Source of the DNA: a virus
Length of the DNA stretch: 43,314 bases
Direction: 5' to 3' (one strand)
Virus record (IMG/VR): IMGVR_UViG_3300025914_000023
Span: 1-43,314 of that record
Shown here in pieces: positions 7,056 through 13,307 of the stretch (position 1 is the first letter of the stretch; every line of letters begins with the position of its first letter). A program made the translations under genes and the position numbers. The notes under the pieces were generated by a model that had not been told where the DNA came from, made no database searches, and saw only the letters and a program-made list of their open reading frames with translations.

Positions 7056-7596
7056 AGATTGCGCCATGCTGACCGGCTACCTCCAGGCCACGGAACAGGC
7101 TCGGGAGGCGTGTGAAGCGCGGTGGGGCTGGGGGCGGGCGGAAAAGCTGGCGACGCCCGATCTGCTGGCCCGTTTCCGCCGTCAGCAGGCGACGTGGTCG
7201 GCGGCCTATGCGGCGGCGTGGGATGCGCCGATCCTGACGCGGGACCTGCTGGCCACGGTGCAGCAGAAGGCGGCGGCGATGGTCCGGGCCTGGGACGCCA
7301 TCGGCGCTGCGGCTGAAGAGGCGGGCCACCGCCCTATTGCGCCTTGGGTGTGGGAAGTCCCGCTGTCTGGCGGGTCAGTGGCGGCGTTTGTGCAGACCGA
7401 TGCGGAGGTCTCGCGGGTCATCGCTGATGGCCGTCACCTGAGCGTTTACACCCCGGCGGAGGTCGGGCGGCTGATCGACGCCATCCCCGGCGCCCTGCAA
7501 ATGGCCAAGGTCCATTTTCCCGGCGCGAAATTCATCGGCACACGAATTCCTGACGGCCCGGAATGGCGGCCTGAGGGCGACGACATCCCATTTTGA
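7042..7596 (+). CDS. Unknown protein with SSB-type C-terminal tip (GDDIPF), 184 aa
   Basis: The body is helical, Trp- and Ala-rich (ACEARWGWGRAEKL, AAYAAAWDAPIL) and not recognised. It ends in EGDDIPF, matching the conserved tip of bacterial SSB (DDDIPF) that docks partner enzymes such as PriA, RecO and exonuclease I. It may be an SSB-like protein or a mimic binding host SSB partners (inference). ATG at 7042 has GGAGG six bases upstream. Confidence 0.7.
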   Translation: MPSAEDCAMLTGYLQATEQAREACEARWGWGRAEKLATPDLLARFRRQQATWSAAYAAAWDAPILTRDLLATVQQKAAAMVRAWDAIGAAAEEAGHRPIAPWVWEVPLSGGSVAAFVQTDAEVSRVIADGRHLSVYTPAEVGRLIDAIPGALQMAKVHFPGAKFIGTRIPDGPEWRPEGDDIPF

Positions 7597-7613
7597 GTAG
7601 AGGTAGCTTAACC

Positions 7614-8066
7614 ATGATCTGGAATGAAGAACGCGTGGCGATCCTGACCAAGCGGTGGGAGGCCGGGGAGACGAGCGCGCAGATTGCGAAGGCCCTGGGC
7701 TCCACGCCGGAGCGCATCCGGGCGAAGCGCAACGCGCTAGGTCTGAAGGCGCGTGACGGGGAAGCCCGGCTCTTGCTGGAAACGCGGGGTGGCCATCGGC
7801 CGGGGCCTCGCGTCCCTCACGGCCAGCTTCGGGCGACGCCGAGCACGCCGAAGGCGGCTCCGGCGGCGGACAAGCTGAAGCCGCTGGCGGGTTCGACGCC
7901 TCGGCCATGGGTCCAGCGTCAGCGTGGCGAGTGCTGTTTTCCGGTCGATGGTGGCGGGGCGGATACGCTGAGCTGCTGTTTGCCGGTGCGCAAGGCGGGG
8001 GGCATCTACTGCGAAGGTCATGTGGCGATCGCATGTGGTCAGCCCTGGCCGCCGCAAGGGTGTTGA
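7614..8066 (+). CDS. gcrA: GcrA-family cell-cycle transcription regulator homologue, 150 aa
   Basis: The N-terminus (MIWNEERVAILTKRW, SAQIAKALG, RIRAKRNALGL) matches the GcrA HTH. After an Ala/Pro-rich linker, the C-terminus has the cysteine-rich signature CCFPV, then SCCLPVRKAGGIYCEGHVAIA, as in the sigma-70-interaction domain. GcrA is an alphaproteobacterial coactivator that recruits sigma-70 RNA polymerase at promoters methylated at GANTC. A phage copy at the end of the early block could redirect host polymerase or time lytic growth (inference). AGAGG lies upstream of the ATG. Confidence 0.85.
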   Translation: MIWNEERVAILTKRWEAGETSAQIAKALGSTPERIRAKRNALGLKARDGEARLLLETRGGHRPGPRVPHGQLRATPSTPKAAPAADKLKPLAGSTPRPWVQRQRGECCFPVDGGGADTLSCCLPVRKAGGIYCEGHVAIACGQPWPPQGC

Positions 8067-8122
8067 CGGCGGACCTGCTGCTCCCTGATGGCGGATTCCT
8101 GGACCCCGCTCAGGAACCCACC

Positions 8123-8293
8123 ATGGCCGCTCGCGATCCGATCATCAACAAGGCAAGCTCCAGCTCTGGTTCGCCGAAGAACGCCAGCGCTGGCCGCGTG
8201 AAGTCGATCAGCGGTGGCGGTGCGAACTTCTCGAAGAACCTGGATCTGAAGTCCGGCGCGCCCTGTCCCAACAATCCGTATTCGAAGAGCTAG
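8123..8293 (+). CDS. Small hypothetical protein, 56 aa
   Basis: A 56-codon gene with AGGA upstream, between the GcrA homologue and small terminase. Ser-, Gly-, Asn- and Lys-rich, predicted disordered (KASSSSGSPKNAS, SGGGANFSKNLDLKSG); no family recognised. Confidence 0.55.
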   Translation: MAARDPIINKASSSSGSPKNASAGRVKSISGGGANFSKNLDLKSGAPCPNNPYSKS

Positions 8294-8313
8294 GCGCCTG
8301 GGCGGTGGGTGAG

Positions 8314-8745
8314 ATGGTCGCCTATTCGGCGGAGCTGGCGGCCGAGATCTGCGAAGCCATCGCCACGACGCCGCGCGGCCTGGATTACCTCTGCGCCACC
8401 CGAGCTGACTTCCCCAGCTCTCGAACGGTGGTCCAATGGCTGGAGCGCAACGGGGAATTTCAGAAGGCCTATGCGCAGGCAAAACTCCGCCAGGCTGATC
8501 TGATTTTCGATGAATGCCTTGAGATTGCGGACGACAGTTCTGGCGATCGAAAGGAAGTGGTTCGCGGTGACGGGTCGGTGGTCGAGGTGATGGACAGCGA
8601 GTTTGTGGCGCGGTCGAAATTGCGCTGCGATGTGCGGTTCAAGATGGCGTCCAAGCTGAACCCGCGGAAGTACGGGGACAGGATCGACCTCAACGCGACG
8701 ATCGGCATGACGCGGCAAGAGGATGCGCTTGCCGAGCTGGAATAG
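8314..8745 (+). CDS. terS: Terminase small subunit, 143 aa
   Basis: Fits the small-terminase family common before this TerL type: N-terminal HTH-like region (AELAAEICEAIATTPRG, SRTVVQWLERNGEFQKAYAQAKLRQADLIFDE, in pieces), then an oligomerisation segment ending KLNPRKYGDRIDLNA. It recognises the packaging site and loads TerL. ATG at 8314 is preferred over an in-frame GTG at 8305. Immediately upstream of terL. Confidence 0.85.
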   Translation: MVAYSAELAAEICEAIATTPRGLDYLCATRADFPSSRTVVQWLERNGEFQKAYAQAKLRQADLIFDECLEIADDSSGDRKEVVRGDGSVVEVMDSEFVARSKLRCDVRFKMASKLNPRKYGDRIDLNATIGMTRQEDALAELE

Positions 8746-8750
8746 CCGGC

Positions 8751-10319
8751 ATGCCGTTAAGCGCCGAGGAGCGCGAAATCCGGCTTCGCTATAAGCGCGA
8801 CTTCCCGCATTTCGCCGAGCGCTGCCTTCGCATCCGCACGAAATCTGGTGAGCTGCTCGCGCTGCGGCTGAACAGCATCCAGCAGTACATCCATGGCCGC
8901 CTGGAGGACCAACGCGCCCTCACCGGTCGCGTGCGGGCGTTGATCCTGAAGGGGCGGCAGGGCGGCGTCAGCACCTACACGGGGGCGCGCCACTATCACC
9001 AAGTGATCCATCGGCGCGGCTGTCAGGCGTTCATCCTGACCCACGAACAGCCGGCCACCGACAACCTGTTCGGGATGGTCGATCGCTTCCACAAGCACAA
9101 CAAGCCTGCGCTGAAGCCTGAGACCGGCGCCGCGAATGCCAAAGAGCTGTACTTTCCGGGTCTCGATAGCGGGTATTCGGTGGGCACGGCCGGATCTAAG
9201 GCGGTCGGCCGCTCTAAAACGGTGCAGCTCTTCCATGGGTCTGAGGTGGCGTTCTGGCCGAATGCTGGTGAGCATTTTGCGGGCGTGGCGCAGACCGTGC
9301 CTGATCTGCCCGGAACCGAGTTGATCCTTGAAAGCACGGCCAACGGGATTGGCGGCGAATTCCATGAGCGCTGGCAGATGGCTGAGGCTGGCGATGGCGA
9401 CTACCTGCCGCTGTTCGTGCCCTGGTTCTGGTCTGACGAATATCAGCGTGTGCCGCCGATCGGCTTCCTGCTGAACGAGGAGGAGGAGGAATATGCCGGC
9501 CTCTATGGGCTGAGCCTGCAACAAATGGTCTGGCGGCGCGCCAAGCTGGCGGAGCTGAAAGACCCGAACCTGTTTCGACAGGAATACCCGGCCACGGCGG
9601 CGGAGGCGTTCCAGGCCACCGGCCATGACGCGTTCATTCCCTCCATGCTCGTGCTCCAGGCGCGCAAGCGGACCTGCGAGCCGGTGGGCTCGCTGATCAT
9701 CGGTGTAGATCCTGCGCGCTTTGGGGATGATGGGTTCGCCATCGCATGGCGGCAGGGCCGCAAGGTGCTGAAGGTCGAGCGCCGGCATAAGCTGGATACG
9801 GTGGCGGGCGCGAATTGGGTTCGGCAGGTTGTGGACCGCGATGCGCCGGCCAAGGTGTTCATCGACGTTGGCGGTCAGGGTGCGGGCGTTGTCGATCTGC
9901 TGAAGGATTGGGGCGAGCCGTACGACAAGGTTTGCGAGGGCGTGAACTTCGGCGGATCGCCGCAGGAGCCAACGAAGGTTGGCGATCGCGGTGAGCTGGT
10001 TCCGGGCCCGCGCAATCGGCGCGCTGAGATGTGGATGCGGTCTAAGGACTGGCTGGCGGATGATGGCGGCGCCGACATCCCGGATGACGATGCGCTGCAC
10101 GCTGACGCCTCGGCGCCGTCCTATCGGTACGACGCGCGCCAGTTCCTGCTACTGGAGGCGAAAGAGGAGATCCGCAAGCGCGGGCTGCGCTCACCTGATG
10201 GCTGGGATGCGGTCGCTCTAACGTTTGCGGCCCCCGTCCGCTCTGGTGGGCGTACGGAGGCCGCAGGAGACCGCTACAAGCGGCGTGGAGGGGTGCTGGC
10301 CACCCTGTGGGGTCGCTAG
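8751..10319 (+). CDS. terL: Terminase large subunit, 522 aa
   Basis: Packaging ATPase-nuclease. An atypical Walker A, LKGRQGGVST (~residues 65-74), lacks the usual GKT lysine but follows the R-Q-x-G-x-S-T form of many large terminases. A Walker B-like region is FHGSEVAFW (~160). The C-terminal RNase H-like nuclease shows IIGVDPARFGDDG (~318), FIDVGGQGAGVVDLL, and an acidic DDDALHAD with a final DGWDAVALTF. Ends convergently with the leftward gene at 10316, sharing stop-codon bases. It powers head filling of the P22-type virion. Confidence 0.93.
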   Translation: MPLSAEEREIRLRYKRDFPHFAERCLRIRTKSGELLALRLNSIQQYIHGRLEDQRALTGRVRALILKGRQGGVSTYTGARHYHQVIHRRGCQAFILTHEQPATDNLFGMVDRFHKHNKPALKPETGAANAKELYFPGLDSGYSVGTAGSKAVGRSKTVQLFHGSEVAFWPNAGEHFAGVAQTVPDLPGTELILESTANGIGGEFHERWQMAEAGDGDYLPLFVPWFWSDEYQRVPPIGFLLNEEEEEYAGLYGLSLQQMVWRRAKLAELKDPNLFRQEYPATAAEAFQATGHDAFIPSMLVLQARKRTCEPVGSLIIGVDPARFGDDGFAIAWRQGRKVLKVERRHKLDTVAGANWVRQVVDRDAPAKVFIDVGGQGAGVVDLLKDWGEPYDKVCEGVNFGGSPQEPTKVGDRGELVPGPRNRRAEMWMRSKDWLADDGGADIPDDDALHADASAPSYRYDARQFLLLEAKEEIRKRGLRSPDGWDAVALTFAAPVRSGGRTEAAGDRYKRRGGVLATLWGR

Positions 10320-10669
10320 CCTCTACGGCGGTTCCTGGGTTTCTGAGGCGGCTTTTCGGGGCTTGCGGCCTGCGCGCGCTCCGTCTGTTCTTCGCTGCCG
10401 GCGAACAGGTTGATGATCCCGTCATCTCGCAGTTTGCGTGCGGTCTCCAGGCCGATTTCCTGGGCGCGCCGGGCCTGCTCGAAATGCCCTCGCTCCTGGA
10501 GCATGTAGCGGATCGCCACGGCTGCGGGTCCAGGAATGCGGGTGTCGCCATTCTCCCATGCGGTGATGCTGCGGCCCGGATCGCGTCCTCCGAGCTGGAG
10601 GGCGCGTCCCAGCGCTGCGGCGGATAGCTTGAGCTTCTTGCGCGCTGCGCGCAATTCGGCGGGGGTCAT
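10316..10669 (-). CDS. XRE-type HTH regulator, 117 aa
   Basis: N-terminal HTH: MTPAELRAARKKLKLS, AAALGRALQLGG, ITAWENGDTRIPGPAAVAIRYM, a common prophage regulator type. The C-terminus is charged and disordered (SPEKPPQKPRNRRRG). Last gene of a leftward three-gene cassette opposing the virion operon. In such cassettes the HTH protein often autoregulates the promoter at the far end (inference). Confidence 0.8.
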   Translation of the reverse strand: MTPAELRAARKKLKLSAAALGRALQLGGRDPGRSITAWENGDTRIPGPAAVAIRYMLQERGHFEQARRAQEIGLETARKLRDDGIINLFAGSEEQTERAQAASPEKPPQKPRNRRRG

Positions 10670-11130
10670 TAGAGGACCCCATTTTGGATGCGGTCATAAG
10701 CTTCTGCTAGGGCGCTGTCGGCGACGCCAGCGAGGCTGACGCGGTCGTCTCGTTCAATCAACGGGATGATGACGTTCCGCATGAATTGGGCTTTGTTGCT
10801 GATCGCTGCGGCTTCCCTTTGCTGGCGTTCGAGCGTGATCTGGGCGCGAGCAGCGGTCGCCATTTTGTGACGGGCGATATGCTGGATCGCCTCTGAGACG
10901 ATGGGTGCGAAGCGTTCGTTTTCGGCGCTGTGGTAATGCAAGCCTGCGCGTCGCCCGCCATGAGGCTGCTTTTCATATATCGTCGGAAAGCGCTGATATG
11001 TGCCGTGCTGGATTTCGACGATGTCGTCTCCCTCGACGCGCGCCATGAAGTGGAAGCGTGAGGCCTCCTGTTCCCAACGAACGATGATGCGGTTGGCGCC
11101 GGCTGCGGCTTCAACGGTGAATTCGGTCAT
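10669..11130 (-). CDS. Hypothetical protein, 153 aa
   Basis: Unrecognised. The N-terminal half looks like a beta-rich domain (TVEAAAGANRIIVRWEQ, FHFMARVEGDDIVEIQHG), the C-terminal half is helical (HIARHKMATAARAQITLERQ). Middle gene of the leftward cassette; its stop overlaps the HTH start by one base. A moron or counter-defence product is possible but unsupported. Confidence 0.7.
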   Translation of the reverse strand: MTEFTVEAAAGANRIIVRWEQEASRFHFMARVEGDDIVEIQHGTYQRFPTIYEKQPHGGRRAGLHYHSAENERFAPIVSEAIQHIARHKMATAARAQITLERQQREAAAISNKAQFMRNVIIPLIERDDRVSLAGVADSALAEAYDRIQNGVL

Positions 11131-11134
11131 GGGG

Positions 11135-11341
11135 TCAGCCTTTCAGCAGCTCGGCGAGCGCACGTTCGCGCAGGCCGTAGGGGTCGGGTCGGTTGTTGAG
11201 GCCGAGAACGTCCATCGCTTGGTCCAGCGCGTTTTCATGGCTGGTGGTAGTCGGCATGAGCAGGATTGCGACCTGATAGAGGACGGTGATGGTGTGGAGG
11301 CTCTTCGCCACCGCTTTGTTGCTGTTGTCGGGTTTGCGCAT
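11135..11341 (-). CDS. Hypothetical protein, 68 aa, first gene of leftward cassette
   Basis: Unrecognised. Start at 11341 is supported by AGGAG eight bases upstream; an in-frame ATG at 11434 lies in the operator and lacks a ribosome site. A hydrophobic stretch (TITVLYQVAILLM) is followed by an acidic helical tail (ENALDQAMDVLGLN). It diverges from the gene at 11461 across two promoters. Confidence 0.65.
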   Translation of the reverse strand: MRKPDNSNKAVAKSLHTITVLYQVAILLMPTTTSHENALDQAMDVLGLNNRPDPYGLRERALAELLKG

Positions 11342-11380
11342 CGTTGGTGCTCCTAGCGGCGGAAGGCCGCGATACGATTT

Positions 11381-11422
11381 ACGCATAAAACGTGTAGACA
11401 TGCAAACTGCAAAATGCATAAT
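11381..11422. promoter_or_regulatory. Divergent promoters with two fused operators
   Basis: Rightward: TAGACA (11395-11400), 16 bases, CATAAT (11417-11422), the best sigma-70 match seen in the genome. Leftward: TTGCAG, 17 bases, TTTATG (near 11383). The spacer holds TGCAAACTGCAAAATGCA (11401-11418), two overlapping TGCA-N3-TGCA dyads sharing the central TGCA. One repressor could silence both directions. Confidence 0.65.
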
Positions 11423-11460
11423 GGGTGCAGGCAATCACGCCGCTGACCGGAGCTGAAACC

Positions 11461-11667
11461 GTGACCGCAGGTCTCTATTTCGAAGCCAAGCCTGACCACA
11501 TCAAGGGCGTGATGAGCGTCATCCCGGCTGCGGATGTAACGGCGATCTACAGCACCTATCGGGAGGTGCTGGCGCTGCCTCACGTGAAGGGGCGCGTGGT
11601 CTATAGCGGCAAGATGCTGTCTGACGGGACGTGGCTGGTGGAAACGGCTGCGGTGGCCCACGCTTAG
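11461..11667 (+). CDS. Moron-like hypothetical protein, 68 aa
   Basis: Unrecognised compact protein (TAGLYFEAKPDHIKGVMSV..., SGKMLSDGTWLVETAAVA) suggestive of a small alpha/beta fold. GTG start with GGAG eight bases upstream; an in-frame GTG at 11425 is an alternative. It stands alone between its own promoter (11395-11422) and a strong terminator (11697-11723), the definition of a phage moron, inserted between terminase and portal operons. Confidence 0.65.
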   Translation: MTAGLYFEAKPDHIKGVMSVIPAADVTAIYSTYREVLALPHVKGRVVYSGKMLSDGTWLVETAAVAHA

Positions 11668-11696
11668 CCTCTCTAGAAGCTCGGTTTTTCCGGCGC

Positions 11697-11723
11697 GCGC
11701 GGTATCCCAATACCGCGCTTTTT
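11697..11723 (+). terminator. Rho-independent terminator after the moron
   Basis: Nine-base-pair GC-rich stem GCGCGGTAT/ATACCGCGC with a four-base loop, followed by TTTTT. A second hairpin, GCGGTA/TACCGC, lies at 11737-11754. The stretch 11668-11875 otherwise holds no convincing gene. Confidence 0.85.
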
Positions 11724-11875
11724 CTTTGGCCTGGATGCGGTATCCGGCTACCGCTTGCTCCTGACCCTGGAACCGCCATTGATTGATTTCATTGGTCTTT
11801 CCGGCGCGATCTGCACGCTACCCAAGTTCCTACCCAAGATTGACGCGCTGTTGCTGCTCCCTCACGCGCTTGGCC

Positions 11876-12187
11876 ATGGCCCGCGCTGCGACCCGCAAAC
11901 CCGAACCCGCTCCCGATGACCTGGACGCAATCCAGGTCGCTGCGCTTAAGGTCTGGAACGAGCAAGGCGACGTGCTGATGTCCGACAAGGTCGGACGCTT
12001 GTGGCTGCTGCGGGCCGATCGCTCGCCGTCGCCTGGGCTCTATATCCTCGTGCAACGTGTTGATCATGAAGGGGAAAGCCTGTCGTCGTCCTCCCTCGTG
12101 CCTCAACACCTGCTGGGTGCTGACGAGCTGCGGGATGGTGCTGTGCGCGCGCAGCTCGATGCGCTCGCGGCCGAGGTAGGCCAATGA
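11876..12187 (+). CDS. Hypothetical protein, 103 aa
   Basis: Unrecognised. After a basic Pro-rich start (MARAATRKPEPAPDDL) the body has helices and strands around AALKVWNEQGDVLMSD and GRLWLLRADRSPSPGLYILVQRVD. No clear ribosome site at 11876. It leads the gene string running into the portal and is followed by an ATGA overlap. Confidence 0.6.
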   Translation: MARAATRKPEPAPDDLDAIQVAALKVWNEQGDVLMSDKVGRLWLLRADRSPSPGLYILVQRVDHEGESLSSSSLVPQHLLGADELRDGAVRAQLDALAAEVGQ

Positions 12188-12321
12188 ACTTCAAAGGGGG
12201 GGTACCCGGCGGGGCGAAGGCCACCGGGGGGCCGGGGGCTCTTAACTCCCCCCACCCCTCCCGCGCTGGAACCAAGGGCGCACATGCGAATGCATTTTGC
12301 AGTAGCGGGGCTGTAGGGTGA
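12184..12321 (+). CDS. Possible 45-aa linker gene
   Basis: A Gly/Pro/Ala-rich 45-codon frame whose ATG overlaps the preceding stop (ATGA, 12184-12187) and whose stop overlaps the next GTG (GTGA, 12318-12321). The double coupling is the only support; composition is low-complexity and its 3' part contains the operator at 12291. Confidence 0.4.
   Translation: MNFKGGVPGGAKATGGPGALNSPHPSRAGTKGAHANAFCSSGAVG
12291..12301 (+). promoter_or_regulatory. Operator-like dyad TGCATTTTGCA
   Basis: Exact copy of the operator at 2476, 17 bases before the GTG at 12318 and upstream of the gene string leading to the portal. No clear -35 can be assigned. Confidence 0.55.
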
Positions 12322-12659
12322 CCCAGGGCGAGCTGCGCGCCGTGCGCGATGAATTGGCCCAGCGTGGCTATGTGCCAACCTGGATGGCCCTGGAACAGGG
12401 GTACGCCCAGATCGGGTTCAACTTCCTGCCCGGCTACAACCCGGCCTGGCTGCGGGCGTTTCAGCTTCCGGCCCAGTCCGCGACCCCGGACGGATTCGAG
12501 ACGGCCATCCGGGCTTGGCAGTGGAACGTCCTCCAGGAGCTGGAGGCGGACCGCAGCAGTGACGTTGTCCGGCAACTGATCCGCGAGCACGGGCGGGAGC
12601 CGGTGATGCGGGCCATGGACGCGGCTCACGTGGGGGCGGTCCATGTTCAACGCCATTAA
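12318..12659 (+). CDS. Hypothetical protein, 113 aa
   Basis: Unrecognised helical protein; residues 1-50 (VRDELAQRGYVPTWMALEQGY, AQIGFNFLPGYNPAWLRAF, in pieces) and a tail ending AMDAAHVGAVHVQRH. Overlaps the next gene by 17 bases. Lies in the pre-portal set of small genes; possibly a head-assembly accessory (inference from position only). Confidence 0.65.
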   Translation: MTQGELRAVRDELAQRGYVPTWMALEQGYAQIGFNFLPGYNPAWLRAFQLPAQSATPDGFETAIRAWQWNVLQELEADRSSDVVRQLIREHGREPVMRAMDAAHVGAVHVQRH

Positions 12660-13050
12660 GGACCCCCTGCCGGAAATCGACCTGGAGCGGGTCGCCTATC
12701 AGCTCGCGCGCCACATAGCCGATGGCCACATCCGCGGCGACCGCGAGTTGCAGAAGCTGGATGCGGTCGGCCGCATGACGGCGGCGCATACCATGGCCCT
12801 GCGCATGGCCCCCGATCTGAAGGGGGAGTGCGAAGTGGTGCTCGATGAGGTCCGCCGTCAGCTCCTCTTTTTGGAGTGGTGGCAGGTGCAGGCCTGTCTG
12901 GAGGATCAGCCGCAGCAACAGGCCGGGACCAACTTCGAACTGGTGGCGCAGGCCCAGCAGAAGCAGGCGGCTTACGAGCTGCATCGGGCCATGTACCGGG
13001 AAGCCAACCCGATCCGCGAGGCGTCGTCGGACACGCGGGCCGTGAAATGA
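12643..13050 (+). CDS. Hypothetical helical protein, 135 aa
   Basis: Unrecognised, almost all helical with a Gln-rich C-terminal half (EDQPQQQAG, LVAQAQQKQAAYELH). Stop overlaps the next ATG (ATGA at 13047-13050). Translationally linked to the portal through the following gene. Confidence 0.7.
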   Translation: MFNAIKDPLPEIDLERVAYQLARHIADGHIRGDRELQKLDAVGRMTAAHTMALRMAPDLKGECEVVLDEVRRQLLFLEWWQVQACLEDQPQQQAGTNFELVAQAQQKQAAYELHRAMYREANPIREASSDTRAVK

Positions 13051-13307
13051 CGGAAGTCCTGACCGCTGACATGTCGAAGGAACAGGTTCGGGCCTTTGCG
13101 GAACCGAGGGCGGCAGAGCTGTTGGAGGAGCTGAAGGCTCGCGGCCTACCAGTGCAGGCGTCGGCGGTGCTGGATCACGGGTGGAAAATCGGCATGGCTT
13201 TCCGGCTGTCGTCTGGCGCGCGGTGGGCGACGCATGGCCCGACGCAGACCGTTACGGCGGACCAGTTCCATGAAGAATTCCTCAAGCGCGACCGTGTGCC
13301 CCAATGA
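13047..13307 (+). CDS. Hypothetical protein, 86 aa
   Basis: Unrecognised 86-residue protein: helical N-terminus (KEQVRAFAEPRAAELLEELKARG in part) then a strand-rich segment (GWKIGMAFRLSSGARWATHG). Flanked by ATGA overlaps on both sides, the second with the portal start at 13304. Confidence 0.7.
   Translation: MTEVLTADMSKEQVRAFAEPRAAELLEELKARGLPVQASAVLDHGWKIGMAFRLSSGARWATHGPTQTVTADQFHEEFLKRDRVPQ

Noticed and set aside
9269-9280. GAGCATTTTGCGG inside terL as an operator
   Set aside because: Lies well within coding sequence, two mismatches, no start or promoter nearby.
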